Made by a program: the position numbers and the translations under genes
Shown: piece after piece, positions 9,853-20,300 of the stretch
Numbering within the stretch: position 1 is the stretch's first letter
How the letters are laid out: every line of letters begins with the position of its first letter
From: Mycobacterium marinum
Lineage (GTDB): Bacteria; Actinomycetota; Actinomycetes; Mycobacteriales; Mycobacteriaceae
Assembly (NCBI RefSeq): GCF_003391395.1
Contig: NZ_CP024190.1
Span: 682,001 to 746,000 of the forward strand
Direction: 5' to 3'
Length of the DNA stretch: 64,000 nucleotides
Notes under the pieces: model-generated
Told to the model about the DNA's origin: nothing
The model's input: only the letters and a program-made list of their open reading frames with translations
The model's database searches: none

Positions 9853-12800
9853 TGCCGGTATTGAAGAACCCGGAGAGGTTGGATCCGGTGTTGAAGAAGC
9901 CCGAGATGTAGGCTGCGGCGTCTTTGACCTTGCTGGTGTTGAAGAAGCCCGAGACGGTGTTGCCCACGTTCACCAGGCCCGATTGCAGGTCGCCGAAGTT
10001 GTAGACGCCCGAGGTCTGGCTGCTTCCGGAGCCGAACGGATCCATGCTGCCGTTGAGGAAGCCCGAGTCGTAGGCGCCGATGTTGCCAAGCCCTGACGTG
10101 AAGCCCTTACCGGAGTTGAAGAATCCCGACGAGTCGTTGTTGGTGAAGTTGAAGAAGCCCGGCGCCGGGTCCATGTCGACCGCGATGTTCAGTGGCCCGC
10201 CATCGAAATTGATGGTGGTATTGAGAGCCGGGGGACCCACCGTGAAGTTCTGGCTGGACCCGCCGATCTGGATGCTCGGGATCGTGATCGCGGGGATGTC
10301 GAAGGCATACGGGAACGGGTAGTTGAACTTGATTCCGAGGATCTTGTACGAGTAGCCGTACTTTCCGGAGATGGTGAACGCTGAAATGTCGAAGCTGTGG
10401 ATGGTCGTTCCGCCGACGTCGAGGCTGATCGGTGTCTGGAAGTTGGCATAAATATCCAGGTCCACGGGCAGCGTCGGGATATTGAGCGTGTAGTTGAAGC
10501 CCAGTTGGCCTAGCTCGTCGCCCCTCAACAAGAACCCGTTGTTCATGCTGCCGGAGTTGAAACCACCGGTGTTGATATCGCCGAGGTTGGCAATTCCGGT
10601 GTTGGTGTCACCCACATTGAAGTAGCCGGTGTTGCCGACACCGGTGTTGAACGAGCCGGTGTTGATGTCGCCGGCGTTGAGGTTGCCGGTGTTGTAGCTG
10701 CCCGCGTTGGCCACGCCGGTATTGGCGATGCCGGAGTTGAACATGCCCGTGTTCGCGGCGCCGGTGTTCCCGACGCCGGTGTTGTAGTTGCCCGAGTTTC
10801 CGATGCCCCAGTTTCCGGTGCCCGAGTTGCCGATGCCGACGTTGCCGGTGCCGGAGTTGAACAAGCCGACATTGTCGGTGCCGCTGTTGAGGGCTTCGAA
10901 ACCGCGCAACCCGTCACCGTTGAGCCCGATTCCGATGTTGCCGTCACCGGTGTTGCCGAAGCCGATGTTGCCGTCGCCGGTGTTGCCGAAGCCGAAGTTG
11001 TTGCTGCCGGTGTTGCCGAAGCCGAAGTTGTGGTTGCCGTTGGCCAGCGAGACGCCGGAGTTGCCGAAGCCGAAGTTATTGCTGCCCAGGTTCCCGAAGC
11101 CGAAGTTGGTGCTGCCGAGGTTTCCGGCGCCGAAGTTGAGGTCGCCGATATTTGCGCCACCGAAGTTGATGCCGCCGACGTTTGCGGTGCCCACGTTGTA
11201 GTCGCCGACGTTGGCGGCACCGAGGTTCAGGACGCCCAGGTTGGCGAAGCCCACGTTGAGGGTGGTGCCGCCCGCAGAGTCCCGGAACAACCCGGCAAGG
11301 TTGGCGCCGGCATTTCCGACGCCGGAGACGTAGGCCGCCGTCGCGGTGTCCAGGCTGCTGGTGTTGAACAGGCCCGAGACGCTGTTGCCGTAGTTGGCCA
11401 GGCCGGACTGCACCGCGCCCAGGTTTCCGTAGCCCGATACGTCGGTGCCGGAGTTGAAGAAGCCCGATCCGCTGCCAGCACCGTTGTTGAAGAAGCCCGA
11501 GGAGTAGCTGGTGGTCGTGTTTCCGAAGCCCGGCGCGGCGGCGATGTCGAACAGTGGGACGCCGACCAAGCCCTGGTAGTCGCCCCTTGCCAGGATGCCG
11601 TTGCTGTAGTTGCCGGAGATGAAGATGCCGGTGTCGACATCGCCCGTGTTGGCCCAACCGGTGTCGTAGTTACCCGAGTTGAAGCCGCCGGTGTTGTAGC
11701 TGCCCGAATTCGCGTTGCCGGTGTTGGCGTCGCCGGCGTTGAAGGTTCCGGTGTTGAAGTCTCCGGCGTTGCCGATGCCCGTGTTGACGATGCCCGCGTT
11801 GAACACGCCGGTGTCGTAGTTGCCCGAGTTGAACAGCCCGGCGTTGCCGATGCCCGAGTTCCCGATGCCGATGTTGTCGCTGCCCGAGTTGAACAGGCCG
11901 ATGTTGTTGGTGCCGGAGTTGAACAGGCCGAGGTTGCCGCTGCCGGTGTTCAGGGCGCCGAACCCGCGCAAACCGTCGCCGCTGAGCCCGATTCCGATGT
12001 TGCCATCGCCGGTGTTGCCGAAGCCGATGTTGCCGTCACCGGTGTTGCCGAAGCCGAAGTTGTTGCTGCCGGTGTTGCCGAAGCCGATGTTGTGGTTGCC
12101 GTTGGTCAACGAGGCGCCGGAGTTGCCGAAGCCGAAGTTGTTGTTACCGATGTTGCCGAAGCCGAAGTTGGTGTCGCCGATGTTTGCGCCGCCAAAGTTG
12201 AAGTTGCCGACGTTGGCGGCGCCGACGTTCCCGTCTCCGATGTTGCCGAAGCCCAGGTTGTAGTTGCCGGTGTTGGCCGCACCCGCATTGAAGATGCCGA
12301 TGTCGGCGAAGCCCAAGTTGAACGTCGAATCGGGCGCATTGCCCGAGGCGTCGTTGTAGAAGCCGGACAGGTTGGTGCCGATGTTTCCAATACCTGAGAC
12401 GACGGCCGGCGTATCGATGTCCAAGGTGCTGGTATTGAGCAATCCCGAGATGCTGTTGCCGAGGTTGCCCAGCCCGGATTCGAGGTTTCCGTAGTTTCTC
12501 AGGCCCGAATTTCCGTCGATGAAGCTGACATTGAAAAAGCCCGAGTTATTGATGCCGACGTTTCCGAAGCCCGACGAGCTGCCATCGCCCGAGTTGAAGA
12601 ATCCCGACGAGGGGCTGGTGCTCGAGTTGCCGAAGCCGGGACCCGCCGGAATATCGATGAGTGGGATCGTCAACGGGCCGATAGTGCCGTCGGTGTCTAC
12701 CCCCAACACGGTGGAACCGTCGGTGTTTCCGATGGTGCTGGTCAGCGTGGGCCCGGAAATCGTGATGTCGGAGAACGTGATGGGACTGATTTTCAGGTCC

Positions 12801-15800
12801 CAATAGAGCTTGACATTTACCTTGCCGACACCCGGGATCTTGTACTTTATTTTTCCGTCGAGGTTGGCGGTGATTTTGGGCAGGGTAAAGCTCTCGATGA
12901 CGATCTTTCCGATGTCGATGCTGATCGGCAGGCTGATCGGGAAGCTCAGATTCAAGTCCGCGGTGGTGGTCGGAACCGTGACCGTGTAATTGAAAGCACC
13001 CAGGTTGCCCTGGTAGTCGCCGCGCCACAACAGGCCATTGTTGTAGTCGCCGGAGATGAGGGCGCCGGTGTTGACGTTGCCGGTGTTGGCCCACCCCGTG
13101 TTGAGGTCACCCACATTCAGCGACCCCGTGTTGCTCTGGCCTGTGTTGAAATTGCCGGTGTTGTGGTCGCCGACGTTGAAGGTCCCGGAGTTGTAGCTGC
13201 CCACGTTGCCGATGCCGGTGTTGAAGGAACCGGAGTTGAACAAACCCGTGTTGGCCAGGCCCGAGTTGCCGATGCCGGTGTTGTAGCTGCCGGAGTTCCC
13301 GATTCCGGAGTTTCCGGTGCCGGAGTTGCCGATGCCGACGTTGTCGGTGCCGGAGTTGAACACGCCGATGTTGCCGCTGCCCGAGTTCCAGCCGCCGAAA
13401 CCCTGCAGACCGTCTCCGTTGAGCCCGATGCCGGTGTTGTCGTTGCCGGTGTTGCCGAAGCCGATATTGCCGTCGCCGGTGTTGCCGATTCCGATGTTGT
13501 TGCTGCCGGTGTTGCCGAAGCCGATGTTGTGGTTGCCGTCGGTCAACGAGGCGCCGGAGTTGCCGAAGCCGAAGTTGTTGGCGCCGATGTTGCCGAAGCC
13601 GAAGTTGGTGTCGCCGATGTTTGCCCCGCCGATGTTGGCGCTGCCGAGGTTCCCGGGGCCGAAGTTGATGTTACCGACGTTGCCCAGACCGAAGTTGTAG
13701 TCGCCGAGGTTGGCGCTGCCGATGTTGAAACTGCCGTCATTGGCCACACCCACGTTGAAGATTCGATCCGCGGAGTCGCCGGCGAGGAAGAAGCCCGAAA
13801 GGTTGCTGCCGAAGTTTGAAACACCCGACACATTGGCCGCCGTCAGCAGGTCCAGCGCGCTCGTGTTGAACACACCGGAAACGCTGTTGCCCAGGTTTGC
13901 GATGCCGGACTCCAGCGTGCCGTAGTTCTTGAAACCGGAGTTTCCGAGACTGTCGGTGGCAAAGTTCAGGAAGCCGGAGTTGCTGCCGCCCCCGTTCCCG
14001 AAGCCCGACGCGCTACCGTCACCCGAGTTGAAGAAGCCCGACGACTCGACGCTGGTCGAATTGCCGACTCCCGGGCCAGAAGGCAGGTCGAGGACGATCG
14101 CCTGGACCAGCCCCGTGTCGACAACAAAGCTCGGCGTGAACACGGACTGTGTCCCGCCCACGCCGATGTCTATCGTTGGACCGACAATCGTGATGGTCGG
14201 GAAGGTTTCCGGCCCGATGTTGCCGCTGACCACTCCGTACGCGCCGATCGGGATCTCCGGAATGGTGAAGCCCTCGATCACGGTGTTGCCGACGGTGGCG
14301 CTGATGGGGATGTCTATCGGGACGCTGAGGTTGAGGCTGGTGGTGATGGGCACCAGGCCAATCGCATAGCTGAAGCCGCCTTGCGCCCGGTAATCGGATC
14401 TCCACAAGATGCCGTTGTCGTAGTTGCCGCTGATCAGGGCGCCGGTATTGACGTTGCCGACGTTTGCCAGCCCGGTGTTGTAATCGCCCAGGTTCAACCA
14501 GCCGGTGTTGTAGTCACCCTGGTTGGCGCCGCCGGTGTTGGTGCTGCCCACATTGTGCGCACCCGAGTTGTAGTTGCCCGGGTTGCCGATGCCGGTGTTG
14601 AGGTTGCCGATGTTGAACAGGCCCGTGTTGGCCAGGCCCGAGTTGCCGATGCCGGTGTTGTAGCTGCCGGTGTTGCCGATGCCGGAGTTTCCGGTGCCGG
14701 AGTTGCCGATGCCGACGTTGTCGGTGCCGGAGTTGAACACGCCGATGTTGCCGCTGCCCGAGTTCCAGCCGCCGAAACCCTGCAGGCCGTCTCCGTTGAG
14801 CCCGATGCCGATGTTGCCGTTGCCGGTGTTGCCGAAGCCGATGTTGCCGTTGCCGGTGTTGCCGAAGCCGATGTTGTTGTCGCCGGTGTTGCCGAAGCCG
14901 ATGTTGTTGAAGGCGGCCGTCAACCCGGGACCGGCGTTGCCGAATCCGATGTTGGCGCTGCCGAGGTTTCCGCTGCCGATGTTGTTGTCGCCGACGTTGC
15001 CGCCGCCGATGTTGCCGAACCCGATGTTGGCGCTGCCGAGGTTGAGGTTGCCGATGTTCGCGTTGCCGAAGTTGTAGTCGCCGATGTTTGCGCTACCGAA
15101 GTTCAGCCCGCCGTCATTGCCGACGCCCACGTTGAAGGTGGTCGCGTCCGGGCCGTCCCGAAACACACCGGCCAGATCGCTGCCGATGTTGCCGACTCCC
15201 GATATCCGGGCCGGCTCCAGGGTCGCGAGTTCGAGCCCACTGGTGTTGTGAATGCCCGAGATCGTGTTGCCGAAGTTCAGCGCGCCCGATTCCAGATCGC
15301 CGTAATTGAGCAGCCCGGAGACGCCGAACGGACCGGAGGTGGTGTTGAACAAGCCCGACGAGCCGCCGTCGCCCTGGTTGAAGAATCCCGACGACGGGCT
15401 CGAGCTCGTGTTCCCAAGCCCCGTGGTCGGCGGGATGTAGAGAAGTTGCAGCTGGATGGGGCTGACGTCATAGGAAAGGGACAGATCCAGCGTTGCGGGG
15501 CCCACGGTGGCATTGATCGGGGGACCGACGATCGTGATCGATGGGATGGTGATGGGGCCGATGTATCCCCCGTTGAGGAAGGTCTGCTTGGGAATGGTGG
15601 TGCCCGGGGTGGTGATGGTGGGCACGGTGGCGCTGAACGTGTTGTCCAGGGGGATGCTGACGGCGTAGTCGCCGCTGGTTCCGCCGAAGTTGATCTTGAG
15701 ATCGATGCCGAGCAGCCGGTAATCGTCCTGCCAGAACAGGCCGTTGCTATAGCTGCCCGAGATGAATGCGCCGGTATCGACATCGCCGGTATTGGCCCAG

Positions 15801-17053
15801 CCGGTGTTGAGGTTGCCCGGGTTGAAGCCGCCGGTGTTGGTGTTTCCGGCGTTGAAGCTGCCCGTGTTGTGGTTGCCGGTGTTCGCCCAGCCGCTGTTGG
15901 CGTTGCCCGGGTTGAACACCCCGGTACTGGCCTCGCCCGAGTTGCCGAAGCCCGTGTTGTAGCTGCCCGAGTTCAACACACCGAAATTGCCGGTGCCCGA
16001 GTTGAAGAAGCCGATGTTGTTGGTGCCCGAGTTGAACAGCCCGATGTTGCCGCTCCCGGAATTCAAGGAGCCGAACCCGATCTTGCCGTCACCGCTGAGC
16101 CCGATGCCGATGTTGTTGCTGCCGGTGTTGCCGAAGCCGACGTTGAAGCTGCCGGTGTTGGCGAAGCCCTGGTTGTTGCTGCCGGTGTTGGCGAAACCCT
16201 GGTTGTTGCTGCCCGCGTTGCCAAAGCCCTGGTTGGCGCCGCCTAGGTTGCCCCAACCGAGGTTATAGCTGCCGAGGTTGCCGCCGCCGAGGTTGCCATC
16301 ACCGTTATTGCCGTTTCCGATGTTCCCGCTACCGATGTTCCCGAAGCCCAGATTGGATGTGCCGACGTTGGCCGCCCCCAGGTTCAACGGGATCGCGGCG
16401 GCCAGGCCCAAGCTGGGCAGGCCCAGCGCGCTCACCGGGTCGGCGACCACGGCCTCGGCGGCGGCGGCCACCGCCGCGCTGGCCGGGGCCGCGCTGGCCA
16501 GGCTCGCGGCGGCGGCGTTGCCAAGCTGGCGCACCAATCCGCTCACGGCAAAGGGCGTCAATGCTGAGGCGGCCGCCGAGGCGCCGGCGTGGTAACCCAG
16601 CATGGCGGCGACGTCCTGGGCCCACATTTGCTCGTACTGTGCTTCGACGGCCGCGATCGCCGGCGCGGCCAGGCCCAGCACGTTCGCATTCACCAGTGCG
16701 GTCAGGACGGTGCGGTTTGCGTCGATAGCCGGCGGACTGACCGTGGCCACCAGCGCCGCTTCGAAAGAAGCCAACGCCGCCCGGACCTGACTGGCGGCCT
16801 GCTCGGCCTGGGCGCTTGCCGTGGTCAGCCACGCCAGATAGGGCTGCGCGGCGCTGGCCATCGCGGTCGACGCCGGACCTTGCCAAGTCCCGCCCGCCAG
16901 GCCGGAGGTCACCGCCCCGAACGCGCTTGCCGCGGCGAACAACTCGGCCGCCAGCCCATCCCAGGCCGTCGCTGCCGCCAGCATGGGCCCCGGCCCAGCA
17001 CCGAGGTGCATCCGGGCCGAATTGATCTCCGGCGGCAACAACACAAAACTCAT
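9842..17053 (-). CDS. Giant PPE-MPTR family protein (2403 aa)
   Basis: The N-terminal ~175 residues form a PPE domain: PPE at residues 7-9 (MSFVLLPPEINSARM), a WQG motif (GGTWQGPAS), and the AxVEAQYEQMWAQDVAAM helix. The rest is MPTR: hundreds of NxGxGNxG-type pentapeptides. It is divided into five super-modules, each ending at an NGxxxRxD anchor (near nt 15730, 14400, 13020, 11580 and 10530). Four of these are followed by a non-repetitive beta-rich island of about 100-130 aa (about nt 15420-15700, 14060-14380, 12640-13000, 10130-10510); the 11580 module lacks one. Each module restarts at PGFGN..SSGFFN. PPE-MPTR proteins are thought to be ESX-5 substrates at the cell surface. It occupies the position of Mtb PPE7 (141 aa), so Mtb may hold a remnant. 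Confidence 0.93.
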   Translation of the reverse strand: MSFVLLPPEINSARMHLGAGPGPMLAAATAWDGLAAELFAAASAFGAVTSGLAGGTWQGPASTAMASAAQPYLAWLTTASAQAEQAASQVRAALASFEAALVATVSPPAIDANRTVLTALVNANVLGLAAPAIAAVEAQYEQMWAQDVAAMLGYHAGASAAASALTPFAVSGLVRQLGNAAAASLASAAPASAAVAAAAEAVVADPVSALGLPSLGLAAAIPLNLGAANVGTSNLGFGNIGSGNIGNGNNGDGNLGGGNLGSYNLGWGNLGGANQGFGNAGSNNQGFANTGSNNQGFANTGSFNVGFGNTGSNNIGIGLSGDGKIGFGSLNSGSGNIGLFNSGTNNIGFFNSGTGNFGVLNSGSYNTGFGNSGEASTGVFNPGNANSGWANTGNHNTGSFNAGNTNTGGFNPGNLNTGWANTGDVDTGAFISGSYSNGLFWQDDYRLLGIDLKINFGGTSGDYAVSIPLDNTFSATVPTITTPGTTIPKQTFLNGGYIGPITIPSITIVGPPINATVGPATLDLSLSYDVSPIQLQLLYIPPTTGLGNTSSSPSSGFFNQGDGGSSGLFNTTSGPFGVSGLLNYGDLESGALNFGNTISGIHNTSGLELATLEPARISGVGNIGSDLAGVFRDGPDATTFNVGVGNDGGLNFGSANIGDYNFGNANIGNLNLGSANIGFGNIGGGNVGDNNIGSGNLGSANIGFGNAGPGLTAAFNNIGFGNTGDNNIGFGNTGNGNIGFGNTGNGNIGIGLNGDGLQGFGGWNSGSGNIGVFNSGTDNVGIGNSGTGNSGIGNTGSYNTGIGNSGLANTGLFNIGNLNTGIGNPGNYNSGAHNVGSTNTGGANQGDYNTGWLNLGDYNTGLANVGNVNTGALISGNYDNGILWRSDYRAQGGFSYAIGLVPITTSLNLSVPIDIPISATVGNTVIEGFTIPEIPIGAYGVVSGNIGPETFPTITIVGPTIDIGVGGTQSVFTPSFVVDTGLVQAIVLDLPSGPGVGNSTSVESSGFFNSGDGSASGFGNGGGSNSGFLNFATDSLGNSGFKNYGTLESGIANLGNSVSGVFNTSALDLLTAANVSGVSNFGSNLSGFFLAGDSADRIFNVGVANDGSFNIGSANLGDYNFGLGNVGNINFGPGNLGSANIGGANIGDTNFGFGNIGANNFGFGNSGASLTDGNHNIGFGNTGSNNIGIGNTGDGNIGFGNTGNDNTGIGLNGDGLQGFGGWNSGSGNIGVFNSGTDNVGIGNSGTGNSGIGNSGSYNTGIGNSGLANTGLFNSGSFNTGIGNVGSYNSGTFNVGDHNTGNFNTGQSNTGSLNVGDLNTGWANTGNVNTGALISGDYNNGLLWRGDYQGNLGAFNYTVTVPTTTADLNLSFPISLPISIDIGKIVIESFTLPKITANLDGKIKYKIPGVGKVNVKLYWDLKISPITFSDITISGPTLTSTIGNTDGSTVLGVDTDGTIGPLTIPLIDIPAGPGFGNSSTSPSSGFFNSGDGSSSGFGNVGINNSGFFNVSFIDGNSGLRNYGNLESGLGNLGNSISGLLNTSTLDIDTPAVVSGIGNIGTNLSGFYNDASGNAPDSTFNLGFADIGIFNAGAANTGNYNLGFGNIGDGNVGAANVGNFNFGGANIGDTNFGFGNIGNNNFGFGNSGASLTNGNHNIGFGNTGSNNFGFGNTGDGNIGFGNTGDGNIGIGLSGDGLRGFGALNTGSGNLGLFNSGTNNIGLFNSGSDNIGIGNSGIGNAGLFNSGNYDTGVFNAGIVNTGIGNAGDFNTGTFNAGDANTGNANSGSYNTGGFNSGNYDTGWANTGDVDTGIFISGNYSNGILARGDYQGLVGVPLFDIAAAPGFGNTTTSYSSGFFNNGAGSGSGFFNSGTDVSGYGNLGAVQSGLANYGNSVSGLFNTSSLDTATAAYVSGVGNAGANLAGLFRDSAGGTTLNVGFANLGVLNLGAANVGDYNVGTANVGGINFGGANIGDLNFGAGNLGSTNFGFGNLGSNNFGFGNSGVSLANGNHNFGFGNTGSNNFGFGNTGDGNIGFGNTGDGNIGIGLNGDGLRGFEALNSGTDNVGLFNSGTGNVGIGNSGTGNWGIGNSGNYNTGVGNTGAANTGMFNSGIANTGVANAGSYNTGNLNAGDINTGSFNTGVGNTGYFNVGDTNTGIANLGDINTGGFNSGSMNNGFLLRGDELGQLGFNYTLNIPTLPVDLDIYANFQTPISLDVGGTTIHSFDISAFTISGKYGYSYKILGIKFNYPFPYAFDIPAITIPSIQIGGSSQNFTVGPPALNTTINFDGGPLNIAVDMDPAPGFFNFTNNDSSGFFNSGKGFTSGLGNIGAYDSGFLNGSMDPFGSGSSQTSGVYNFGDLQSGLVNVGNTVSGFFNTSKVKDAAAYISGFFNTGSNLSGFFNTGTGP

Positions 17054-17124
17054 CGGAAACGCCTACTCGCCGCTACTAAGCGGATGGCGAGCTGTCTCAT
17101 AACACTCCCCGCGCACACTGCAAA

Positions 17125-17141
17125 TGCGAAAAACATTCGCA
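17125..17141. promoter_or_regulatory. Operator-like dyad 1, TGCGAA-N5-TTCGCA
   Basis: Perfect inverted repeat whose arms extend to 7 bp (ATGCGAA / TTCGCAT, 17124-17142). It lies 71-89 bp upstream of the 2403-aa PPE start. It has the same half-site pattern and spacer length as dyad 2, with centres 25 bp apart, consistent with two dimers of one regulator. The regulator is unknown. Confidence 0.5.
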
Positions 17142-17149
17142 TAGCAAAA

Positions 17150-17166
17150 TGTGAAGCCTATTCACA
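17150..17166. promoter_or_regulatory. Operator-like dyad 2 with embedded -10, TGTGAA-N5-TTCACA
   Basis: Perfect inverted repeat. On the minus strand it reads TGTGAATAGGCTTCACA and contains TAGGCT (17160-17155), the same -10 hexamer seen before two other genes in this window. A start site near 17148 would place dyad 1 just downstream, a typical repressor layout. It resembles the CRP consensus TGTGA-N6-TCACA but has a 7-nt spacer, one too many. Confidence 0.5.
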
Positions 17167-17383
17167 ATTTCCAATGGCCACTCTCTGCTGGCCAGGCTAG
17201 CCCGATTTGTCTTGTCCGTTTTGGATTTGGATTGGTTCGGCAGGAATCGGCGGGATATTCGGTGCGGCTTTGTCCGCTGCCGCACCTCGAATTGCCCGCT
17301 GGGCCGACGTGCGGGAGGCGGGGCCGATCAGGCGGTGCCGCAGGTGGATTGAGCAACGTCCCCGATCGCGCGTCCGGGTGCCG

Positions 17384-20300
17384 CTACGCCATCGCGTCGT
17401 TCAAGAAGCCGGAAAGCTCATGGCCGGTGTTGCCCAAGCCGGAGACAAAGGCCTGGGCCATCAGGTTCAGAATGCTGGTGTTGTAGATGCCCGACAGCGA
17501 GTTGCCGAAGTTCGCCCAGCCTGATTCGAGCGTGCCGACGTTTTGGAGGCCGGACAGTCCCGGGCCGCCCGCGTTGAAGAATCCCGAACTCTCCAAGAAG
17601 GCGTTTCCGATCCCCGAAACGGCCCCTTGGGCGTCGTTGAGCAAGCCCGACGCGCCTCCGGCTCCGGAATTGAAGAAGCCCGACGACGGCGTGTCCGACG
17701 AGTTGAAGAATCCAGGGCTCTGCTGCCAGTTGAAGCCGAAGGTGGCGGGGCCGACGGTGCCCGCGTCGGAGAAGTCGATGGTGTCCGTGATGGCCGTGTT
17801 TATCGGGCTTTGTGGGTTGATCACACTGGGATCGATGACGAACGGCCCGACGTGTTCGGTGGTAATCGGAACGGTGACCGACACGTGCAACACACAGCCG
17901 ACGAAGGGGACATAGATCAGGCAGATCGTGGTCTCCAGACTGATTGGTATCTCGAATTCGGCGATGGTGAACATGTCCTGGGTGATGGTGTTGATCGCGC
18001 CGGTAATCGGTATGTCGATGTCGGAGTGCACCCCGATATTCCACGGGATCGCTGGAACGGTGGACTCGTAGGTGAAGCCGAGCAGGCCCTGGTAATCGCC
18101 GCGCCACAGCAACCCGTTGCTGTAATTGCCCGAGATGAACGCGCCGGTGTTGACGTTGCCGGAGTTGGCCAGGCCGGTGTTGGAATTGCCCTCGTTGAAG
18201 TAGCCGGTGTTGTAGTTGCCCGGATTGAACCCGCCGGTGTTGTAGTCGCCCGGGTTGAAACTGCCGGTGTTGAAGTCGCCGGTGTTGTAGCAGCCGGTGT
18301 TGTAGTCGCCCGCGTTGCCGATGCCGGTGTTGACCATGCCGGAGTTGAAGAACCCGGTGTTGGTTGTGCCGGTGTTGCCGATGCCGGTGTTGTAGCTGCC
18401 GGAGTTGCCGATGCCCCAGTTGCCGGTGCCGGAGTTTCCGAAGCCGATGTTGTTGGTGCCGGAGTTGAACAAGCCGATGTTGCCGCTGCCCGAGTTCCAG
18501 CCCCCGAATCCGGTCGTGGTGTCGCCGGTGAGTCCGATCCCGATGTTTCCGTCGCCGGTGTTGGCGAAGCCGAGGTTGCCGTTGCCGGTGTTGCCGAACC
18601 CGATGTTGTAGCTTCCGGTGTTGCCGAACCCGATGTTGCCGATGGCGTCCGACAGCGCCGGGCCGGTGTTGGCGAAGCCGAAGTTGTAGCTGCCGAGGTT
18701 GGCGCTGCCGAGGTTGAAGCCGCCGAGATTGGCGCTGCCGAGGTTGGCGCTGCCGATGTTGCCGAAGCCGAAGTTGGAATCGCCGATGTTGGCGTTTCCG
18801 AGGTTGTAGCTGCCGATGTTGGCGCTGCCCACGTTCCAGAATCCGGGGTTTGCGATGCCGAAGCTGAAGGTCGTTGCGTCCGGCCCATTGCGGTACCAGC
18901 CGGCCAGGTCGGTGCCGATGTTTTGGAATCCGGAGAGGTTGGCCGGCGTTGCGCCACCGGTGTTGAGGAAACCGGAGATGGCGTTGCCGAGGTTGGCCAG
19001 GCCGGATTGCTGCGACCCGATGTTTTGGAAGCCGGAGTTGCCCAGGGCGGCGGTGGCGACGTTCCAGATGCCCGAGTTGTTGGCACCCACGTTGGCGAAG
19101 CCGGACGCGCTTCCGTCGCCCAGGTTGAAGAAGCCCGACGACGGGCCGGTGGTCGCGTTGAAGAAGCCGGCGGCCGGTTTGATGTCGATGAGCGGAATCT
19201 GGCCGGGGCCGAAGTTGAAGTAGCCCCCGACGTGAACGACGGTGGAACCATCGGGATTACCGAGATTGAGCTGCAACGCCGGTTGGGTGCCGAAGTCGAT
19301 GACGATGGGTGTGTTCAACGGGGCCGACGCGTCGCCACCGTGGATGGTGATGGGGCCGATCGGTGCGATGACCGTGCCACTGATGATGGCGAGGTCGACC
19401 TTGCCCGTGGCGGGCACTTTCGGGAAGGTCACGGCCGGGATCGAGATGTCGGTGATGGTGCCGGTGATAGGGATGTTGACCGGGGCATCGATGGTCAGGA
19501 ATGCCGGAATCCTGTTGACCGTGATGGCGTAGTGGGCGGACAGCTGCCCGATGCTGTCAGCCCGCCAGAAAACGCCGTTGGCCATGTCGCCGGTGATGAA
19601 CGCGCCGGTGTCGAAGTTGCCGATGTTTGCCAGGCCGGTGTTGTAGTCGCCGGTGTTGTAAAAGCCGGTGTTGTAATCGCCGGGGTTGGCGATGCCGGTG
19701 TTGAAGACGCCGATGTTGAACAAGCCGGTGTTGAAATTGCCGGGGTTGGCGATGCCGGTGTTGAAGGAACCGGAGTTGAACAGGCCGGTGTTGTAGCTAC
19801 CCGTGTTGCCGATGCCGGTGTTGTGGCTGCCGGAGTTTCCGATGCCCCAGTTGCCGGTGCCGGAGTTGCCGATGCCGACGTTGCCGGTTCCGGAGTTGAA
19901 GAGGCCGACGTTGAAGCTGCCCGAGTTCAGGCCGCCGATGCCCATCAGGTTGTCACCCTGCAGACCGATGCCGATGCCGCCGGTACCCATGTTCCCGATG
20001 CCGACGTTGCCGGTGCCGGAGTTGAAGAAGCCGACGTTGCCGGTGCCGGAGTTGAACATGCCGACATTCGAGGTCCCGGAGTTGAAGAAGCCGGTGTTGC
20101 CGGCGCCCGAACTCAGCGACCCGAACCCGACTCGGCCGTCGCCGGTGAGCCCGATGCCGACGTTGTTGTCCCCGGTGTTGAACAGCCCGATGTTGTTGTT
20201 TCCGGTATTCGACCAGCCCTGGTTGTCGTTGCCGGCGTTGGCCAGTCCCGTGTTGAAGTCGCCCAGGTTGAACAGGCCCGCGTTGCCGACGCCGTCATTG

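Larger units (their letters stand above)
17054..17383. other. 330-bp region between the two giant PPE genes; promoter region, no gene
   Basis: The stretch is AT-richer than its flanks. It contains two operator-like dyads and a putative -10 for the downstream minus-strand PPE gene, listed separately, plus TGGCCA twice (17175-17180 and 17189-17194). No coding signal was seen; small open frames here lack family features. Confidence 0.6.

Noticed and set aside
14381..16246. 621-aa Val/Ala-rich frame opposite the 2403-aa PPE gene (and similar ones at 11030-12397, 17543-20677)
   Set aside because: Periodic shadow of the MPTR repeats; no start signals or domains.
17150..17166. Canonical CRP site
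   Set aside because: Half-sites match TGTGA/TCACA but the spacer is 7 nt, not 6, and the neighbouring dyad shares the 17-bp geometry, pointing to another regulator.
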